Notes: generated by a model not told the origin, from the letters alone. Positions 16,282-25,818 are shown, numbered from the stretch's first letter. The stretch is 64,000 nt of DNA from Accumulibacter sp036625275 (GCF_036625275.1 NZ_JAZKUD010000005.1:62001-126000), one strand, 5' to 3'. Numbers and translations: made by a program.

Positions 16282-16414
16282 CCCAGGCTGACCGCTCTGC
16301 CCTGGGAGACCGGCCCGCAGTGGAAAAAATCGATGCGGTGCCGGGAAAAGAGCGGCATCCTGAGGTGTGGAAACGATAGAATGGCGCGCTAACCATACCC
16401 CACCGGAGTTCATC

Positions 16415-17323
16415 ATGACCAGGCTGGAAGTCGATTGGGTGGTAAAAAAAGCGGTATTCCCGGTTGCGGGTCTCGGCACGCGCTTCCTGCCGGCCACCAA
16501 GGCCAGCCCGAAGGAAATGCTCGCGGTGGTGGACAAGCCCCTGATCCAGTACGCAGTTGAAGAAGCCTACGCGGCCGGGATTCGGCAAATGATCTTCGTC
16601 ACCGGTCGCAACAAGCGTTCGATCGAAGACCACTTTGATACTGCCTACGAGCTGGAGGCAGAACTTGCCGCCACCGGCAAGGATGAGCTGATGGCACTGG
16701 TGCACTCGATCAAGCCGGATGACATGGATTGTGTTTATGTGCGCCAGCCGCGAGCCCTGGGCCTGGGACACGCGATACTCTGCGCCGAGCGACTGGTTCA
16801 GGGGGAGGCCTTTGCCGTTCTCCTGGCCGATGACCTGATGATCGGCACACCACCGATCATGCGACAAATGACCGAATTGTTCGCCGAACGCCAGTGCAGC
16901 ATTCTCGCTGTCCAGGAGGTGCCGGAGGATCAGACCAACCGCTACGGGATCGTCAAGGGCGACCCGCTGTCGCCCGATCTGGTGAATATCAAGGGCCTGG
17001 TCGAGAAACCGCACCCGAGCGCTGCCCCTTCCAATCTTGCGGTCGCGGGCCGCTACATCCTGACCCCGGCGGTGTTTGACCTGATCCGCGCGCAGCCACG
17101 CGGTGCGGGTGGCGAAATCCAGCTCACCGATGGGATTGCCGCCCTGCTGGCCAGCGAGCAGGTTCTGGCCTACCGCTACCACGGCCAGCGCTACGACTGT
17201 GGCAGCAAACTCGGCCTGATGCAGGCCAGTGTCGTGCTCGGGGAAACTCACCCTGAACTCGGGCCTGAGTTCTCGGCCTGGCTGAAGAACCGACAGGAAC
17301 CGGCATCACTGCCGACATTCTGA
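16415..17323 (+). CDS. galU: UTP–glucose-1-phosphate uridylyltransferase
   Basis: A 302-residue enzyme that makes UDP-glucose from UTP and glucose-1-phosphate for polysaccharide and envelope synthesis. The nucleotide-binding signature GLGTRFLPATKASPKEML is present, followed by VDKPLIQYAVEEA and, further on, KGLVEKPHPS and a C-terminal YDCGSKLG. The ATG at 16415 has CGGAG upstream. The length is normal for GalU. Confidence 0.95.
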   Translation: MTRLEVDWVVKKAVFPVAGLGTRFLPATKASPKEMLAVVDKPLIQYAVEEAYAAGIRQMIFVTGRNKRSIEDHFDTAYELEAELAATGKDELMALVHSIKPDDMDCVYVRQPRALGLGHAILCAERLVQGEAFAVLLADDLMIGTPPIMRQMTELFAERQCSILAVQEVPEDQTNRYGIVKGDPLSPDLVNIKGLVEKPHPSAAPSNLAVAGRYILTPAVFDLIRAQPRGAGGEIQLTDGIAALLASEQVLAYRYHGQRYDCGSKLGLMQASVVLGETHPELGPEFSAWLKNRQEPASLPTF

Positions 17324-17395
17324 ACCGCGGCGCCGGGCTTGTCGTCGTGTTTTCCCGTGCTATAGTTGCAGCCCTTTCTGGCAGGACGAACTCTC

Positions 17396-18985
17396 TTGGC
17401 GCTCCGCTTTGACGTTCTCATCATTGGCAGTGGTCTGGCTGGACAAGCTGCAGCACTTCGGCTGGCAGCGACTCACAAGGTGGCTCTGGTCAGCAAGCGC
17501 AGTCTTGAAGACAGCGCCTCGAGCTGGGCGCAGGGCGGCATTGCGGCCGTGCTCGACAATCGCGATTCGATCGAGGCGCACATTCGCGACACGATCACCG
17601 CCGGGTCATTTCTCAATGACCCGCGAGCGACTCGCTTCGTCATTGAAAACGGTCGTCGCGCTGTCGACTGGCTGATTGCACAGGGCGTTCCCTTTACACG
17701 CGATGACGACGGCTACCATCTGACCCGCGAGGGAGGCCACAGCGCACGGCGCGTGATTCACGTCGCTGACGCGACCGGGCTCGCGGTTCAGAACACACTG
17801 ACCAGCCTGATTCGCCAGCAGCCGAACATCACGGTCCTCGAACAGCACATCGCCATCGACCTGATTACCGGTGACAAGCTGCGACTCGGAGACTCGCGCT
17901 GCTATGGCGCCTATGTACTCGACAATGCCAGCGGCGAAGTCCTGACGCTGGGCGCAAGACACACCCTGATCGCTGCCGGTGGTGCCGGCAAGGTCTATCT
18001 CTACACGACCAATCCGGACACTTCGACCGGCGACGGCATCGCCATGGCCTGGCGTGCCGGCTGCCGTATCGCGAACATGGAGTTCATCCAGTTTCATCCC
18101 ACCTGCCTCTACCATCCAGAAGCCAAGTCCTTCCTGATCTCCGAGGCAGTCCGCGGCGAAGGTGGACGCCTGTTGCTGCCCGACGGCACCCGCTTCATGC
18201 CCTGGCACGATGCGCGCGCCGAACTCGCCCCCCGTGATGTGGTGGCCAGAGCGATCGATTTCGAAATGAAGAAGCGCGGCCTGGATTGCGTCTATCTGGA
18301 TATCTCGCACAAATCAGCGGATTTTCTCGGCGAGCATTTCCCGAACATTCTGGGGCGCTGCCTCGACCTGGGAATCGACATCACCCGTCAGGCGATTCCG
18401 GTCGTTCCCGCCGCGCACTACACCTGTGGCGGCGTCGTCACCGATCTGCGGGCGCGCACCGACCTCCCCGGCCTCTACGTCGCTGGCGAGGCCTCGTGCA
18501 CCGGCCTGCACGGCGCCAATCGTCTGGCCAGCAATTCGCTGCTCGAATGCCTGGTTTTTGCCGAAGCCGCGGCCAACGACATTCTCGAACAGCCTGTCAG
18601 AGATTTCCCGCAGCTTCCGCCCTGGGATGCCAGCCGTGTCAGCGATCCGGATGAAGAGATCGTGATTGCTCACAACTGGGATGAACTGCGCCGCTTCATG
18701 TGGGACTACGTCGGTATCGTCCGCACCAACAAGCGACTACAGCGCGCGCAGAACCGGATCCGCCTGCTGATCCGTGAAATCGACGATTTCTACTCGCACT
18801 TCCGGGTCAGTCACGATTTGATTGAACTGCGCAACCTCGTGGTCACTGCAGACCTGATCATCCGCTGTGCGCTGCGTCGCCACGAAAGCCGGGGGCTGCA
18901 CTTCAGTCGCAATTATCCGGAGACCCTGCCGCGCGCGCGCAACACCGTGCTCAGACGCCGCCTGCGGCCTGATCGCCAGGATTGA
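17396..18985 (+). CDS. nadB: L-aspartate oxidase
   Basis: A 529-residue flavoprotein that oxidises L-aspartate to iminoaspartate in the first step of NAD biosynthesis. It has the FAD-binding GSGLAGQAAAL motif at the N-terminus, SSWAQGGIAAV, the catalytic-domain REGGHSARRVIH and the flavin-binding HGANRLASNSLLE. The TTG at 17396 (MALRFDVLIIGSG) is chosen because AGGACG precedes it; another TTG at 17366 would add ten residues. The last 35 bases overlap, tail to tail, the ygfX-type gene. Confidence 0.95.
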   Translation: MALRFDVLIIGSGLAGQAAALRLAATHKVALVSKRSLEDSASSWAQGGIAAVLDNRDSIEAHIRDTITAGSFLNDPRATRFVIENGRRAVDWLIAQGVPFTRDDDGYHLTREGGHSARRVIHVADATGLAVQNTLTSLIRQQPNITVLEQHIAIDLITGDKLRLGDSRCYGAYVLDNASGEVLTLGARHTLIAAGGAGKVYLYTTNPDTSTGDGIAMAWRAGCRIANMEFIQFHPTCLYHPEAKSFLISEAVRGEGGRLLLPDGTRFMPWHDARAELAPRDVVARAIDFEMKKRGLDCVYLDISHKSADFLGEHFPNILGRCLDLGIDITRQAIPVVPAAHYTCGGVVTDLRARTDLPGLYVAGEASCTGLHGANRLASNSLLECLVFAEAAANDILEQPVRDFPQLPPWDASRVSDPDEEIVIAHNWDELRRFMWDYVGIVRTNKRLQRAQNRIRLLIREIDDFYSHFRVSHDLIELRNLVVTADLIIRCALRRHESRGLHFSRNYPETLPRARNTVLRRRLRPDRQD

Positions 18986-19391
18986 CACGGACACGCCAAC
19001 GCAACCACAAGCGCAGCAGGCGGAATTGCCCTGCCGGCATGCTGTCGGGCAGCAGGACCAGGCTGGACAACCGGCTGCGATCGTTATCCCGTGTGCGCAC
19101 GATGATCAACTGGCTGAACACAGCCGTATCGGCTTGCGGCGAGACGAAAATGGTATCGCCATCGTCAGACAGGAGTGTCAGTTCACCACGCTCACCGAGG
19201 CGCAAACCGACGATTTTCGACGGTCGCAGCGCGTGCCATAGCGACAGCGCAACGACCAGCAGCAGCCCTTGGCGTGTTGCCGATGGCCAGGGCAGGACCC
19301 ACAGACAGGCGCCCGCCAGAACGTGCAGCAAGACCATCAGGAAGGACAGAAAACGCGAGCGGCACAGCTTGATCGTGATCGGGAATTGCAC
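18951..19391 (-). CDS. ygfX: YgfX-type inner-membrane protein
   Basis: A 146-residue protein with two hydrophobic helices near the N-terminus (FLSFLMVLLHVLAGACLWVL and GLLLVVALSLWHAL) followed by a cytoplasmic beta-rich domain with GLRLGERGELTLL and DSMPAGQFRLLRLWLRW. This matches the YgfX/CptA family, known in E. coli as the toxin of the CptAB pair, although the partner ygfY/cptB (sdhE) is not adjacent here. It lies downstream of fabF on the same strand and overlaps the end of nadB. Confidence 0.7.
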   Translation of the reverse strand: MQFPITIKLCRSRFLSFLMVLLHVLAGACLWVLPWPSATRQGLLLVVALSLWHALRPSKIVGLRLGERGELTLLSDDGDTIFVSPQADTAVFSQLIIVRTRDNDRSRLSSLVLLPDSMPAGQFRLLRLWLRWRVRVNPGDQAAGGV

Positions 19392-19435
19392 TCTGGCACC
19401 CTGCCGCTACCCTACCGCAGCAGCACGACCGCGTT

Positions 19436-19470
19436 ATCCCGGCTACCGCCCCGTGAGCGGATGCCGGGAT
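19436..19470 (-). terminator. Strong two-part hairpin directly after fabF
   Basis: ATCCCGGC (19436–19443) pairs with GCCGGGAT (19463–19470), enclosing a second stem CCGC/GCGG (19446–19449, 19457–19460). It abuts the fabF stop codon. There is no U-tract on the minus strand, so it is a termination or 3'-end-protection hairpin rather than a classical intrinsic terminator. Confidence 0.5.
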
Positions 19471-20709
19471 CTAGAGTCGTTTGAATGCAACGGTGGCGTT
19501 GGTACCACCAAAGCCGAAGGAGTTCGAGATCCCGACGTCGATCTTCATCTGACGCGCCGTGTTGGCACAGTAATCGAGGTCGCAGGACTCATCCTGGTTG
19601 AAAATATTGATCGTCGGCGGCGAGACCTGATGGTAGATCGCCAGTATGGTAAACAGGGCCTCGATACCGCCTGCGGCACCCAACAGATGGCCAGTCATCG
19701 ACTTGGTCGAGTTGACTACCAACTTGCGCGCATGCTCGCCGAAAGCCCGTTTGACGGCAATGGTCTCGGCCTTGTCGCCAAGCGGTGTCGAAGTCCCGTG
19801 TGCATTGATGTACTGCACTTGATCCACATTCAGTCCAGCATTTTGCAAGGCGTTTACCATGCAACGCGCCGCACCTGCTCCGTCTTCGCAGGGTGCAGTC
19901 ATGTGGTGGGCATCGGAACTCATGCCGAAGCCCGCGAGTTCGCAGTAGATCCGGGCACCGCGCGCTTTTGCATGCTCATATTCCTCGAGAACCACGACGC
20001 CGGCCCCTTCACCGAGCACAAAACCGTCACGGTCCCTGTCCCATGGGCGGCTGGCCGTCTGCGGATCGTCGTTGCGCGTCGAGAGGGCTCGCGGCGCACA
20101 GAAACCTCCTAGGCCGAGTTTTGAGATACAGCCTTCGGACCCGCCGGCAATCATGATGTCTGCATCGCCGTATTCGATCAGACGACCAGCGTCACCGATG
20201 CTGTGCGTGCCCGTCGCACAGGCGCTGACCAGCGAGAGGTTGGGACCTTTGTAACCACACATGATCGACAGGTTGCCGGAGATCATGTTGATGATCGAAC
20301 CGGGAACAAAAAACGGCGAAATCTTGCGCACGCCGCCCGCAGCAAAGTCGTCACAGGTGTTTTCGATCATTGGCAGGCCGCCGATCCCCGAACCAATCGA
20401 CACGCCAACCCGCTCCGGCGCTACAGACTGCGCATCGAGACCGGCATCCCGTATGGCTTGCAGTCCCGCCGCCATTCCATAATGGATGAAGACGTCCATC
20501 CGGCGCGCTTCTTTCGGCGAGAGATACTGGCCAACATCAAAATCACGCACCTCACCAGCGATGTGCACGGGGAAGCCAGTGACATCAAAACGAGTTACCC
20601 GGCCAATTCCCGAGCGTCCCGCAAGAATGTTCTGCCAGGCTTCTGCGACGGAATTACCGACCGGAGAAATGATGCCTAGGCCTGTGATGACGACTCTGCG
20701 ACGTGCCAA
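19471..20709 (-). CDS. fabF: 3-oxoacyl-ACP synthase II
   Basis: A 412-residue condensing enzyme that elongates fatty acyl-ACP with malonyl-ACP. The catalytic Cys-His-His triad is visible as ACATGTHS, NAHGTSTPLGD and TGHLLGAAG. I chose the TTG start at 20709 (MARRRVVITGLGIISPVGN) because GGAG lies six bases upstream and it matches FabF N-termini; the ATG at 20739 would add ten residues. It follows acpP in the fab operon. Confidence 0.96.
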   Translation of the reverse strand: MARRRVVITGLGIISPVGNSVAEAWQNILAGRSGIGRVTRFDVTGFPVHIAGEVRDFDVGQYLSPKEARRMDVFIHYGMAAGLQAIRDAGLDAQSVAPERVGVSIGSGIGGLPMIENTCDDFAAGGVRKISPFFVPGSIINMISGNLSIMCGYKGPNLSLVSACATGTHSIGDAGRLIEYGDADIMIAGGSEGCISKLGLGGFCAPRALSTRNDDPQTASRPWDRDRDGFVLGEGAGVVVLEEYEHAKARGARIYCELAGFGMSSDAHHMTAPCEDGAGAARCMVNALQNAGLNVDQVQYINAHGTSTPLGDKAETIAVKRAFGEHARKLVVNSTKSMTGHLLGAAGGIEALFTILAIYHQVSPPTINIFNQDESCDLDYCANTARQMKIDVGISNSFGFGGTNATVAFKRL

Positions 20710-20817
20710 CTTGAACTCCGACGATCGATATACGTGCAAAAGGGGATTTCCTCTTCACTCATCCACCCTGCCGGACGCTGCCACTACAGCGAGCTGTCCG
20801 CAGGATTCCTGGCCCCC

Positions 20818-21054
20818 TTACTTCTTGTGAGCGGTCACGTAGTCGATGGCCTGCTGCACGGTGGTGATCTTTTCTGCTTCATCGTCCGGAATCTCGCACT
20901 CGAACTCCTCTTCCAGCGCCATCACCAGTTCCACCGTGTCCAGCGAATCAGCTCCAAGATCATCGACAAACGAAGATTCGTTCTTGATGTCCGCTTCATT
21001 GACACCGAGTTGTTCTGCGACGATCTTTTTGACACGCTGCTCAATATTTTCCAT
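20818..21054 (-). CDS. acpP: Acyl carrier protein
   Basis: A 78-residue acidic protein that carries acyl chains on a phosphopantetheine arm during fatty-acid synthesis. The attachment serine is in LGADSLDTVELV. The start at 21054 (MENIEQRVKK) is preceded by GAAGGAAG. It has its own predicted promoter in the gap after fabG. Confidence 0.97.
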   Translation of the reverse strand: MENIEQRVKKIVAEQLGVNEADIKNESSFVDDLGADSLDTVELVMALEEEFECEIPDDEAEKITTVQQAIDYVTAHKK

Positions 21055-21098
21055 CAAAGTCTTCCTTCTCAAGGTTCAAATGTAAAACAAAACGCACC

Positions 21099-21127
21099 AT
21101 TCTAACAAAACGGCTGCAAGTTACCAA
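21099..21127 (-). promoter_or_regulatory. Predicted sigma-70 promoter of acpP
   Basis: On the minus strand, −35 TTGGTA (21127–21122) and −10 TAGAAT (21104–21099) are separated by 17 bases, about 45 bases before the acpP start. A separate strong promoter for acpP inside the fab cluster is usual. Confidence 0.5.
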
Positions 21128-21144
21128 TGATCACACCCCGAACC

Positions 21145-21167
21145 GCCGTCAGCCCTCGACTGACGGC
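21145..21167 (-). terminator. Hairpin between fabG and acpP
   Basis: GCCGTCAG (21145–21152) and CTGACGGC (21160–21167) form an 8-bp stem with a 7-base loop, just after the fabG stop. No U-tract follows, so it may be a partial terminator or processing hairpin that separates fabG from the more highly expressed acpP. Confidence 0.5.
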
Positions 21168-21172
21168 AGGTG

Positions 21173-21913
21173 TCAACCCATGAACATGCCGCCGTTAACG
21201 TGTATCGTCGTACCGGTGATGTAAGCCGCTTCCGCCGACGCCAAAAAGGCCACCGCGACAGCCACTTCATGGGCCGATCCGAAGCGACCGAGCGGGACAT
21301 TCACGAGCAGTGCTGCCTTCTGCTTGTCGTCGAGGGCCCTCGTCATGTCCGTATCGATCAGCCCGGGCGCCACGCAGTTGACGGTGATATTGCGACTGGC
21401 GAGCTCTCGAGCCAGTGCCCGGCTCATGCCGGTGACGCCAGCCTTAGCGGCGCAGTAATTCGCCTGACCGGAATTGCCGGCATGACCGACGACCGAGGTC
21501 ACGTTGATGATCCGCCCGTACCTGGCCTTGATCATGCCGCGCATGACCGCCCTGGAAAGCCGGAAAACGGCTTTCAGATCAGTATCGAAGACGGTATCCC
21601 ACTCGTCGTCCTTGAGACGCAACGCGAGGTTGTCGCGAGTAATACCGGCGTTGTTGATCAGGATCGATACCGGGCCATAGGTCTTCTCGATATGGCCGAC
21701 CAGGGCATCAATCTGTCCAGCATCGCGCACCTCGAGGAGCGCTCCTTCACCCTGGTGACCGGCGTCGTTGAGGCATGCTGCGATTTTTGCAGCGCCTTCG
21801 GGGCTGGTTGCCGTCCCGATCACGGTCGCGCCCAGGCGACCCAGTTCGAGAGCGATGGCCTGACCGATACCCCGTGACGCGCCGGTCACCAAGGCCACTT
21901 GTCCTTCGAGCAT
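21173..21913 (-). CDS. fabG: 3-oxoacyl-ACP reductase
   Basis: A 246-residue NADPH-dependent short-chain dehydrogenase that reduces 3-oxoacyl-ACP. It has the cofactor motif TGASRGIG, the NNAG motif in ILINNAGITRDN, the catalytic Ser in NVTSVVGHAGN and the Y-x3-K pair in YCAAKAG. It starts five bases after the fabD stop, so the two are in one operon. Confidence 0.96.
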   Translation of the reverse strand: MLEGQVALVTGASRGIGQAIALELGRLGATVIGTATSPEGAAKIAACLNDAGHQGEGALLEVRDAGQIDALVGHIEKTYGPVSILINNAGITRDNLALRLKDDEWDTVFDTDLKAVFRLSRAVMRGMIKARYGRIINVTSVVGHAGNSGQANYCAAKAGVTGMSRALARELASRNITVNCVAPGLIDTDMTRALDDKQKAALLVNVPLGRFGSAHEVAVAVAFLASAEAAYITGTTIHVNGGMFMG

Positions 21914-21918
21914 GGTGC

Positions 21919-22860
21919 TTACTCCAGGTTGGTGACGGCAGCTTCCATCGCTGCCCGATCAGCCAGTGCGATACTCGTCAACTGGTCTGCACAGCGCTTG
22001 CTGAGGCCTGCCAGAACCTTGCCAGGTCCGCACTCGGCGACCGTCGTGATGTCCATGGCGGCCATTTTCCGGATCGTTTCGACCCAGCGCACCGGTGAGT
22101 ACGCCTGCCGAACCAGAGCGTCCTTGATCCGGTCGGGATCCGATTCGATCGCCACATCTACATTGTTGATGACTGGCATCTGTGCGGCGGCAAAATTCAA
22201 CTCGGCCAGTCGGGTGGCCAGCTTGGCAGCCGCCGGCCGCATCAGCGAGGAGTGAAAGGGCGCGGAAACCGGCAGCAACAGCGCGCGCTTGGCGCCACGC
22301 GCCTTGCATTCGGCGCAGGCTCGTTCCACCGCCGCCTTGCTGCCAGCAATGACGGTCTGTCCGGGCCCATTGTAATTGACCGGTTCAACCACCTCGGCAG
22401 CGCTGCCTGCGGCTCTGGCTTCGGCACAGGCGATGGCAATCTTGTCGTCATCGAGGCCGAGAATGGCTGCCATGGCCCCCTCGCCCGCAGGAACCGCTTC
22501 CTGCATCGCCGCTGCACGCAGGCGAACCAGGGGAACGGCATCCTTGAAAGCGATCACGCCGGCAACCACCAGCGCGGTGTATTCGCCGAGACTGTGCCCG
22601 GCAACGACGGTCGGTAGCTTGCCGCCCATGTCGAGCCACAGGCGATAGACCGCCACGCCGGCGCTCAGCATCACGGGTTGTGTATTGACGGTCTGTGCCA
22701 GGGCCTCTGCCGGACCCTCGGCAAGCAGTTGCCAGAGATCCTGGTCAAGCGCCGCCGACGCCTCGTCGAAAGTGGCCCGTACCACCGCAGAGTCGCCGTA
22801 GGCTGCCATCATGGCGACTGCCTGCGACCCCTGACCGGGAAAAACCAACGCGAAAGTCAT
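21919..22860 (-). CDS. fabD: Malonyl-CoA:ACP transacylase
   Basis: A 313-residue enzyme that transfers malonyl from CoA to ACP. Family motifs are FPGQGSQ at the N-terminus and the catalytic serine in GHSLGEYTAL; VSAPFHSSLM follows later. The start at 22860 (MTFALVFPGQG) is preceded by GAAGGAAG. One copy of the interspersed repeat lies immediately upstream, between fabH and this gene. Confidence 0.96.
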   Translation of the reverse strand: MTFALVFPGQGSQAVAMMAAYGDSAVVRATFDEASAALDQDLWQLLAEGPAEALAQTVNTQPVMLSAGVAVYRLWLDMGGKLPTVVAGHSLGEYTALVVAGVIAFKDAVPLVRLRAAAMQEAVPAGEGAMAAILGLDDDKIAIACAEARAAGSAAEVVEPVNYNGPGQTVIAGSKAAVERACAECKARGAKRALLLPVSAPFHSSLMRPAAAKLATRLAELNFAAAQMPVINNVDVAIESDPDRIKDALVRQAYSPVRWVETIRKMAAMDITTVAECGPGKVLAGLSKRCADQLTSIALADRAAMEAAVTNLE

Positions 22861-22884
22861 GCATACTTCCTTCAATTTGAAAGG

Positions 22885-22962
22885 CGCGTCAGCGACTCAC
22901 GAACACACTTCTCACGCAAGCAGACAAAGGGTCGGGGAGCGCCTGGAAAGTCATGGCCGTCA
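22885..22962 (-). repeat. Interspersed repeat, copy A (fabH–fabD gap)
   Basis: Read on the minus strand it starts TGACGGCCATGACTTTCC (including the fabH stop codon) and ends with GTTCGTGAGTCGCTGAC followed by GCGCCTTTCAAATTGAAGG, which runs into the fabD ribosome-binding site. The two conserved ends recur at 27142–27215 and 63016–63126, and the right end alone at 61185–61228. Confidence 0.65.
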
Positions 22963-23919
22963 GAGTTCAAGCAGAACTGCGCCCCAGGTAAAGCCACCGC
23001 CCACCCCTTCGAGCATGATCTTCTGTCCGGCCTCTATGCGTTGATCACGAATGGCCACATCCAGAGCCAGAGGAACCGAGGCCGCCGAGGTGTTGCCGTG
23101 CCGGTCCACGGTGACAATGACCTTGTCCATCGGCATTTTCATTCTTCTGGCCGTGGCTTCAAGGATGCGAATATTGGCCTGGTGCGGAATCAGCCAGTCG
23201 ATCCCTGACGAGGCAATGCCTGCCGCCTGACAGCACTCCTCGCCGACTTCCGCAAGGACACGCACGGCAAACTTGAACACCGCCTGCCCATCCATCCGCA
23301 GGAAAGGATCGCCAGTTACCCGACCGCCACTGACACTACCCGGAACCGACAGGATGCCGTGGTGCGCGCCGTCGGCATGCAGGGCGGTTGCCAGGATTCC
23401 TGTTCGATCAGACGCCTCCAGCACCACTGCACCGGCACCGTCGCCGAACAAGACGCAGGTGGCACGATCGGACCAGTCGAGAATGTGCGAGAAGACCTCG
23501 GCCCCGACCACCAAGGCCCGTTGATGACTGCCCGAACGGATAAACTTGTCGGCAATCGCCAGCGCGTAGACGAAGCCGCTGCAAACTGCTTGCACGTCAA
23601 ACGTCGTAGCTCCATGATTCCCCAGTTTGCCCTGCAGCAAGCAAGCGGTACTCGGAAAAATGAAATCCGGGGTCGAGGTCGCCACGATGATCAGGTCCAG
23701 ATCGGAAGCCTCAAGACCTGCGGCAGTCAGCGCCCGACGGCTCGCCTCCAGGCCCAGATCGCTGGACGTCTCGCCGTTGTCCGCAAGATGACGGTACCGT
23801 ATGCCGGTGCGACTGGTGATCCAGTCATCGTTGGTTTCGATGCCACGGCGCACGAGATCGTCGTTGCTGACGGGGGGGCCGGGCAAAAAACTGCCGGTTC
23901 CGGTAATGCGGGAGAACAT
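22960..23919 (-). CDS. fabH: 3-oxoacyl-ACP synthase III
   Basis: A 319-residue enzyme that starts fatty-acid synthesis by condensing acetyl-CoA with malonyl-ACP. The catalytic Cys, His and Asn are visible in QAVCSGFVYAL, IPHQANIRI and HGNTSAAS. The start at 23919 (MFSRITGTGSFLPG) is supported by AGGAGA; the longer frame upstream lies inside plsX. It begins two bases after the plsX stop, implying coupling. Confidence 0.96.
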   Translation of the reverse strand: MFSRITGTGSFLPGPPVSNDDLVRRGIETNDDWITSRTGIRYRHLADNGETSSDLGLEASRRALTAAGLEASDLDLIIVATSTPDFIFPSTACLLQGKLGNHGATTFDVQAVCSGFVYALAIADKFIRSGSHQRALVVGAEVFSHILDWSDRATCVLFGDGAGAVVLEASDRTGILATALHADGAHHGILSVPGSVSGGRVTGDPFLRMDGQAVFKFAVRVLAEVGEECCQAAGIASSGIDWLIPHQANIRILEATARRMKMPMDKVIVTVDRHGNTSAASVPLALDVAIRDQRIEAGQKIMLEGVGGGFTWGAVLLEL

Positions 23920-23920
23920 G

Positions 23921-24934
23921 CTAGGCGGTCTCCTGAAGCGGTTGTTGCTGCGCAATGCGTTCGCTGATGCGTGCAAGAACGCCACTGCTGGCCTCTTCTG
24001 TAGCACGCTGCAGCGCACGCGTAAAAGCCAGGACATCAGCCGAGCCGTGGCTCTTGACCACGATACCCTTCAAGCCGAGCAGGGTGGCTCCGTTGTACTG
24101 GCGGTGGTCAACCCGCTTCTTGAACTGGTTGAGTACCGGCATGGCGAACACCGCCGCCAGCTTGGTAAACAGATTTCGCCGGAATTCCTGCCGCAGGAAA
24201 GTCGCCAGCAGTTGTGCCAGACCTTCCGATGCCTTCAGCGTGACATTGCCGACAAAGCCATCGCAAACAATGACGTCTGCCTCGCCTTTGTAGAGTCCGT
24301 CACCTTCGATATTGCCGACAAAATTCAACCCCGACCCCCAGAGCAACTCGGCGGCCCGCTTCGCGACATCATTGCCCTTGATATCTTCCTCGCCGATGTT
24401 GAGAATCCCGACGGTTGGTCGATCCCGATGCTCGATGGCAGAAACCAGCGAGGCGCCCATGATGCCAAACTGCAGCAGATGCCCGGGGCTGCAATCCACA
24501 TTGGCACCGAGATCAAGCACATGCGTATGCCCGGTGAGCGTCGGCAACACTGCACAGATCGCCGGTCGATCGATACCAGGCAGCATCTTCAGGACGAATC
24601 GGGAAATGGCCATCAGCGCACCGGTGTTTCCGGCCGAAACACAGGCATCCGCTTCACCCTGTTTGACCAGATTGATGGCGACACGCATCGATGAATCTTT
24701 CTTGGTCCGCAGCGTCAGCGCCGGCGACTCATCCATCGTCACCACTTCCGTGGCATGGCGTACGGTAATCCGACCGACCGCAGCGTCGCCCAGGAAAGGA
24801 CGAATGCTCTCGGTCAGACCCACCAGAATGACGCGCACATCAGAATGATCGCGCACGAACTGGATGGCTGCCGGAACGGTCACACAGGGACCATGGTCCC
24901 CTCCCATGCAGTCGATGGCGACGGTAATGGTCAT
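23921..24934 (-). CDS. plsX: Phosphate acyltransferase
   Basis: A 337-residue soluble enzyme making acyl-phosphate from acyl-ACP for phospholipid synthesis. It begins with the characteristic AIDCMGGDHGP and contains SAGNTGALMA and VCDGFVGNVTLK. I placed the start at 24934 (MTITVAIDCM); an ATG at 24958 would add eight residues. It lies in the conserved yceD–rpmF–plsX–fab order. Confidence 0.96.
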   Translation of the reverse strand: MTITVAIDCMGGDHGPCVTVPAAIQFVRDHSDVRVILVGLTESIRPFLGDAAVGRITVRHATEVVTMDESPALTLRTKKDSSMRVAINLVKQGEADACVSAGNTGALMAISRFVLKMLPGIDRPAICAVLPTLTGHTHVLDLGANVDCSPGHLLQFGIMGASLVSAIEHRDRPTVGILNIGEEDIKGNDVAKRAAELLWGSGLNFVGNIEGDGLYKGEADVIVCDGFVGNVTLKASEGLAQLLATFLRQEFRRNLFTKLAAVFAMPVLNQFKKRVDHRQYNGATLLGLKGIVVKSHGSADVLAFTRALQRATEEASSGVLARISERIAQQQPLQETA

Positions 24935-24997
24935 GCGCTGGCCGACCAGGACTGGCAACTCACGATCACGGGAAGGCGCCCACCCAACCCCGAAGGA

Positions 24998-25177
24998 TCA
25001 TTCGCCGGCGCTTTTGATGACTTTCTTGCCCCGATAAAAACCTGTTGGGCTGACGTGATGACGCAAATGGACCTCGCCTGTCGTCGGTTCGACAGCCAGG
25101 GGCATGCCGCTCAGGGAGTCGTGCGCACGATGCATGCCACGCTTGGAAGGGGATTTCTTGTTCTGTTGCACAGCCAT
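24998..25177 (-). CDS. rpmF: 50S ribosomal protein L32
   Basis: A 59-residue ribosomal protein starting MAVQQNKKSPSKRGMHRAHD, the standard L32 N-terminus. It lacks the CxxC zinc ligands found in some L32 variants, so it is the zinc-independent form. The ATG at 25177 has AGGAG upstream. It is preceded by yceD and followed by plsX. Confidence 0.97.
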   Translation of the reverse strand: MAVQQNKKSPSKRGMHRAHDSLSGMPLAVEPTTGEVHLRHHVSPTGFYRGKKVIKSAGE

Positions 25178-25198
25178 CACAAACTCCTAGAATCAAAC

Positions 25199-25702
25199 TT
25201 ACTCGGCCTTGCCCTGCAGGCCGGCCAACACTGAAAACGGCGACACGATTGCCGACCCCCGAGCCGCATCAGGCGGGAGACAATCGTCGTGGCGTGGTGC
25301 GATCGGAAGGGCAAGCAGAATTTCATCCTCGATCAATACGGCCACATCGAGTTCCTTCTGATTGGGTAGAAAGTCCCTGGAGTCATCTTCCAGCTCTTCC
25401 TGCGTCAGGTCGCCATCGCTATCGATAAATTCAAGCAGACTACGTACCTCGATCGGGTGTTCAATTGTTTCGAGGCAGCGTTGACAGCACAACGACATGA
25501 CACCGTCAACCTCCACCAGAAACTGTGGGCGATTGTAAGGCCCCATTTGCCCCTTGATCCGGTACGTCAGAAAGCCATCGGAAGCGGTTAACAAATCGAG
25601 CAATCGAGTCAGCGCGGCGACCGGCAGCTCGCCTTGCAACGAACCTCCTTCATTGGCAAAAACCCGGCTGTCAATCACCTCGATCACAACTCGTCGCGAC
25701 AC
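25199..25702 (-). CDS. yceD: YceD / DUF177 family protein (large-subunit rRNA accumulation protein)
   Basis: A 167-residue protein of the DUF177 family, which influences 23S rRNA accumulation and is almost always encoded before rpmF. The conserved CxxC is present as LCCQRCLETIEHP and the C-terminal half has the acidic stretch and FLPNQKELDV. The start is a GTG at 25702; an ATG at 25712 is out of frame. Confidence 0.9.
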   Translation of the reverse strand: MSRRVVIEVIDSRVFANEGGSLQGELPVAALTRLLDLLTASDGFLTYRIKGQMGPYNRPQFLVEVDGVMSLCCQRCLETIEHPIEVRSLLEFIDSDGDLTQEELEDDSRDFLPNQKELDVAVLIEDEILLALPIAPRHDDCLPPDAARGSAIVSPFSVLAGLQGKAE

Positions 25703-25818
25703 AAGGGGCGCATGATATTATCTTCGGCTTTTGAAGTCAAAGCGGTGACGCTGCAAATCGCAGTATTTGCCGGTTTTTCCGCCTTGCTCATGTCTTTTGC
25801 ACTGAAGTTGATCCGCCG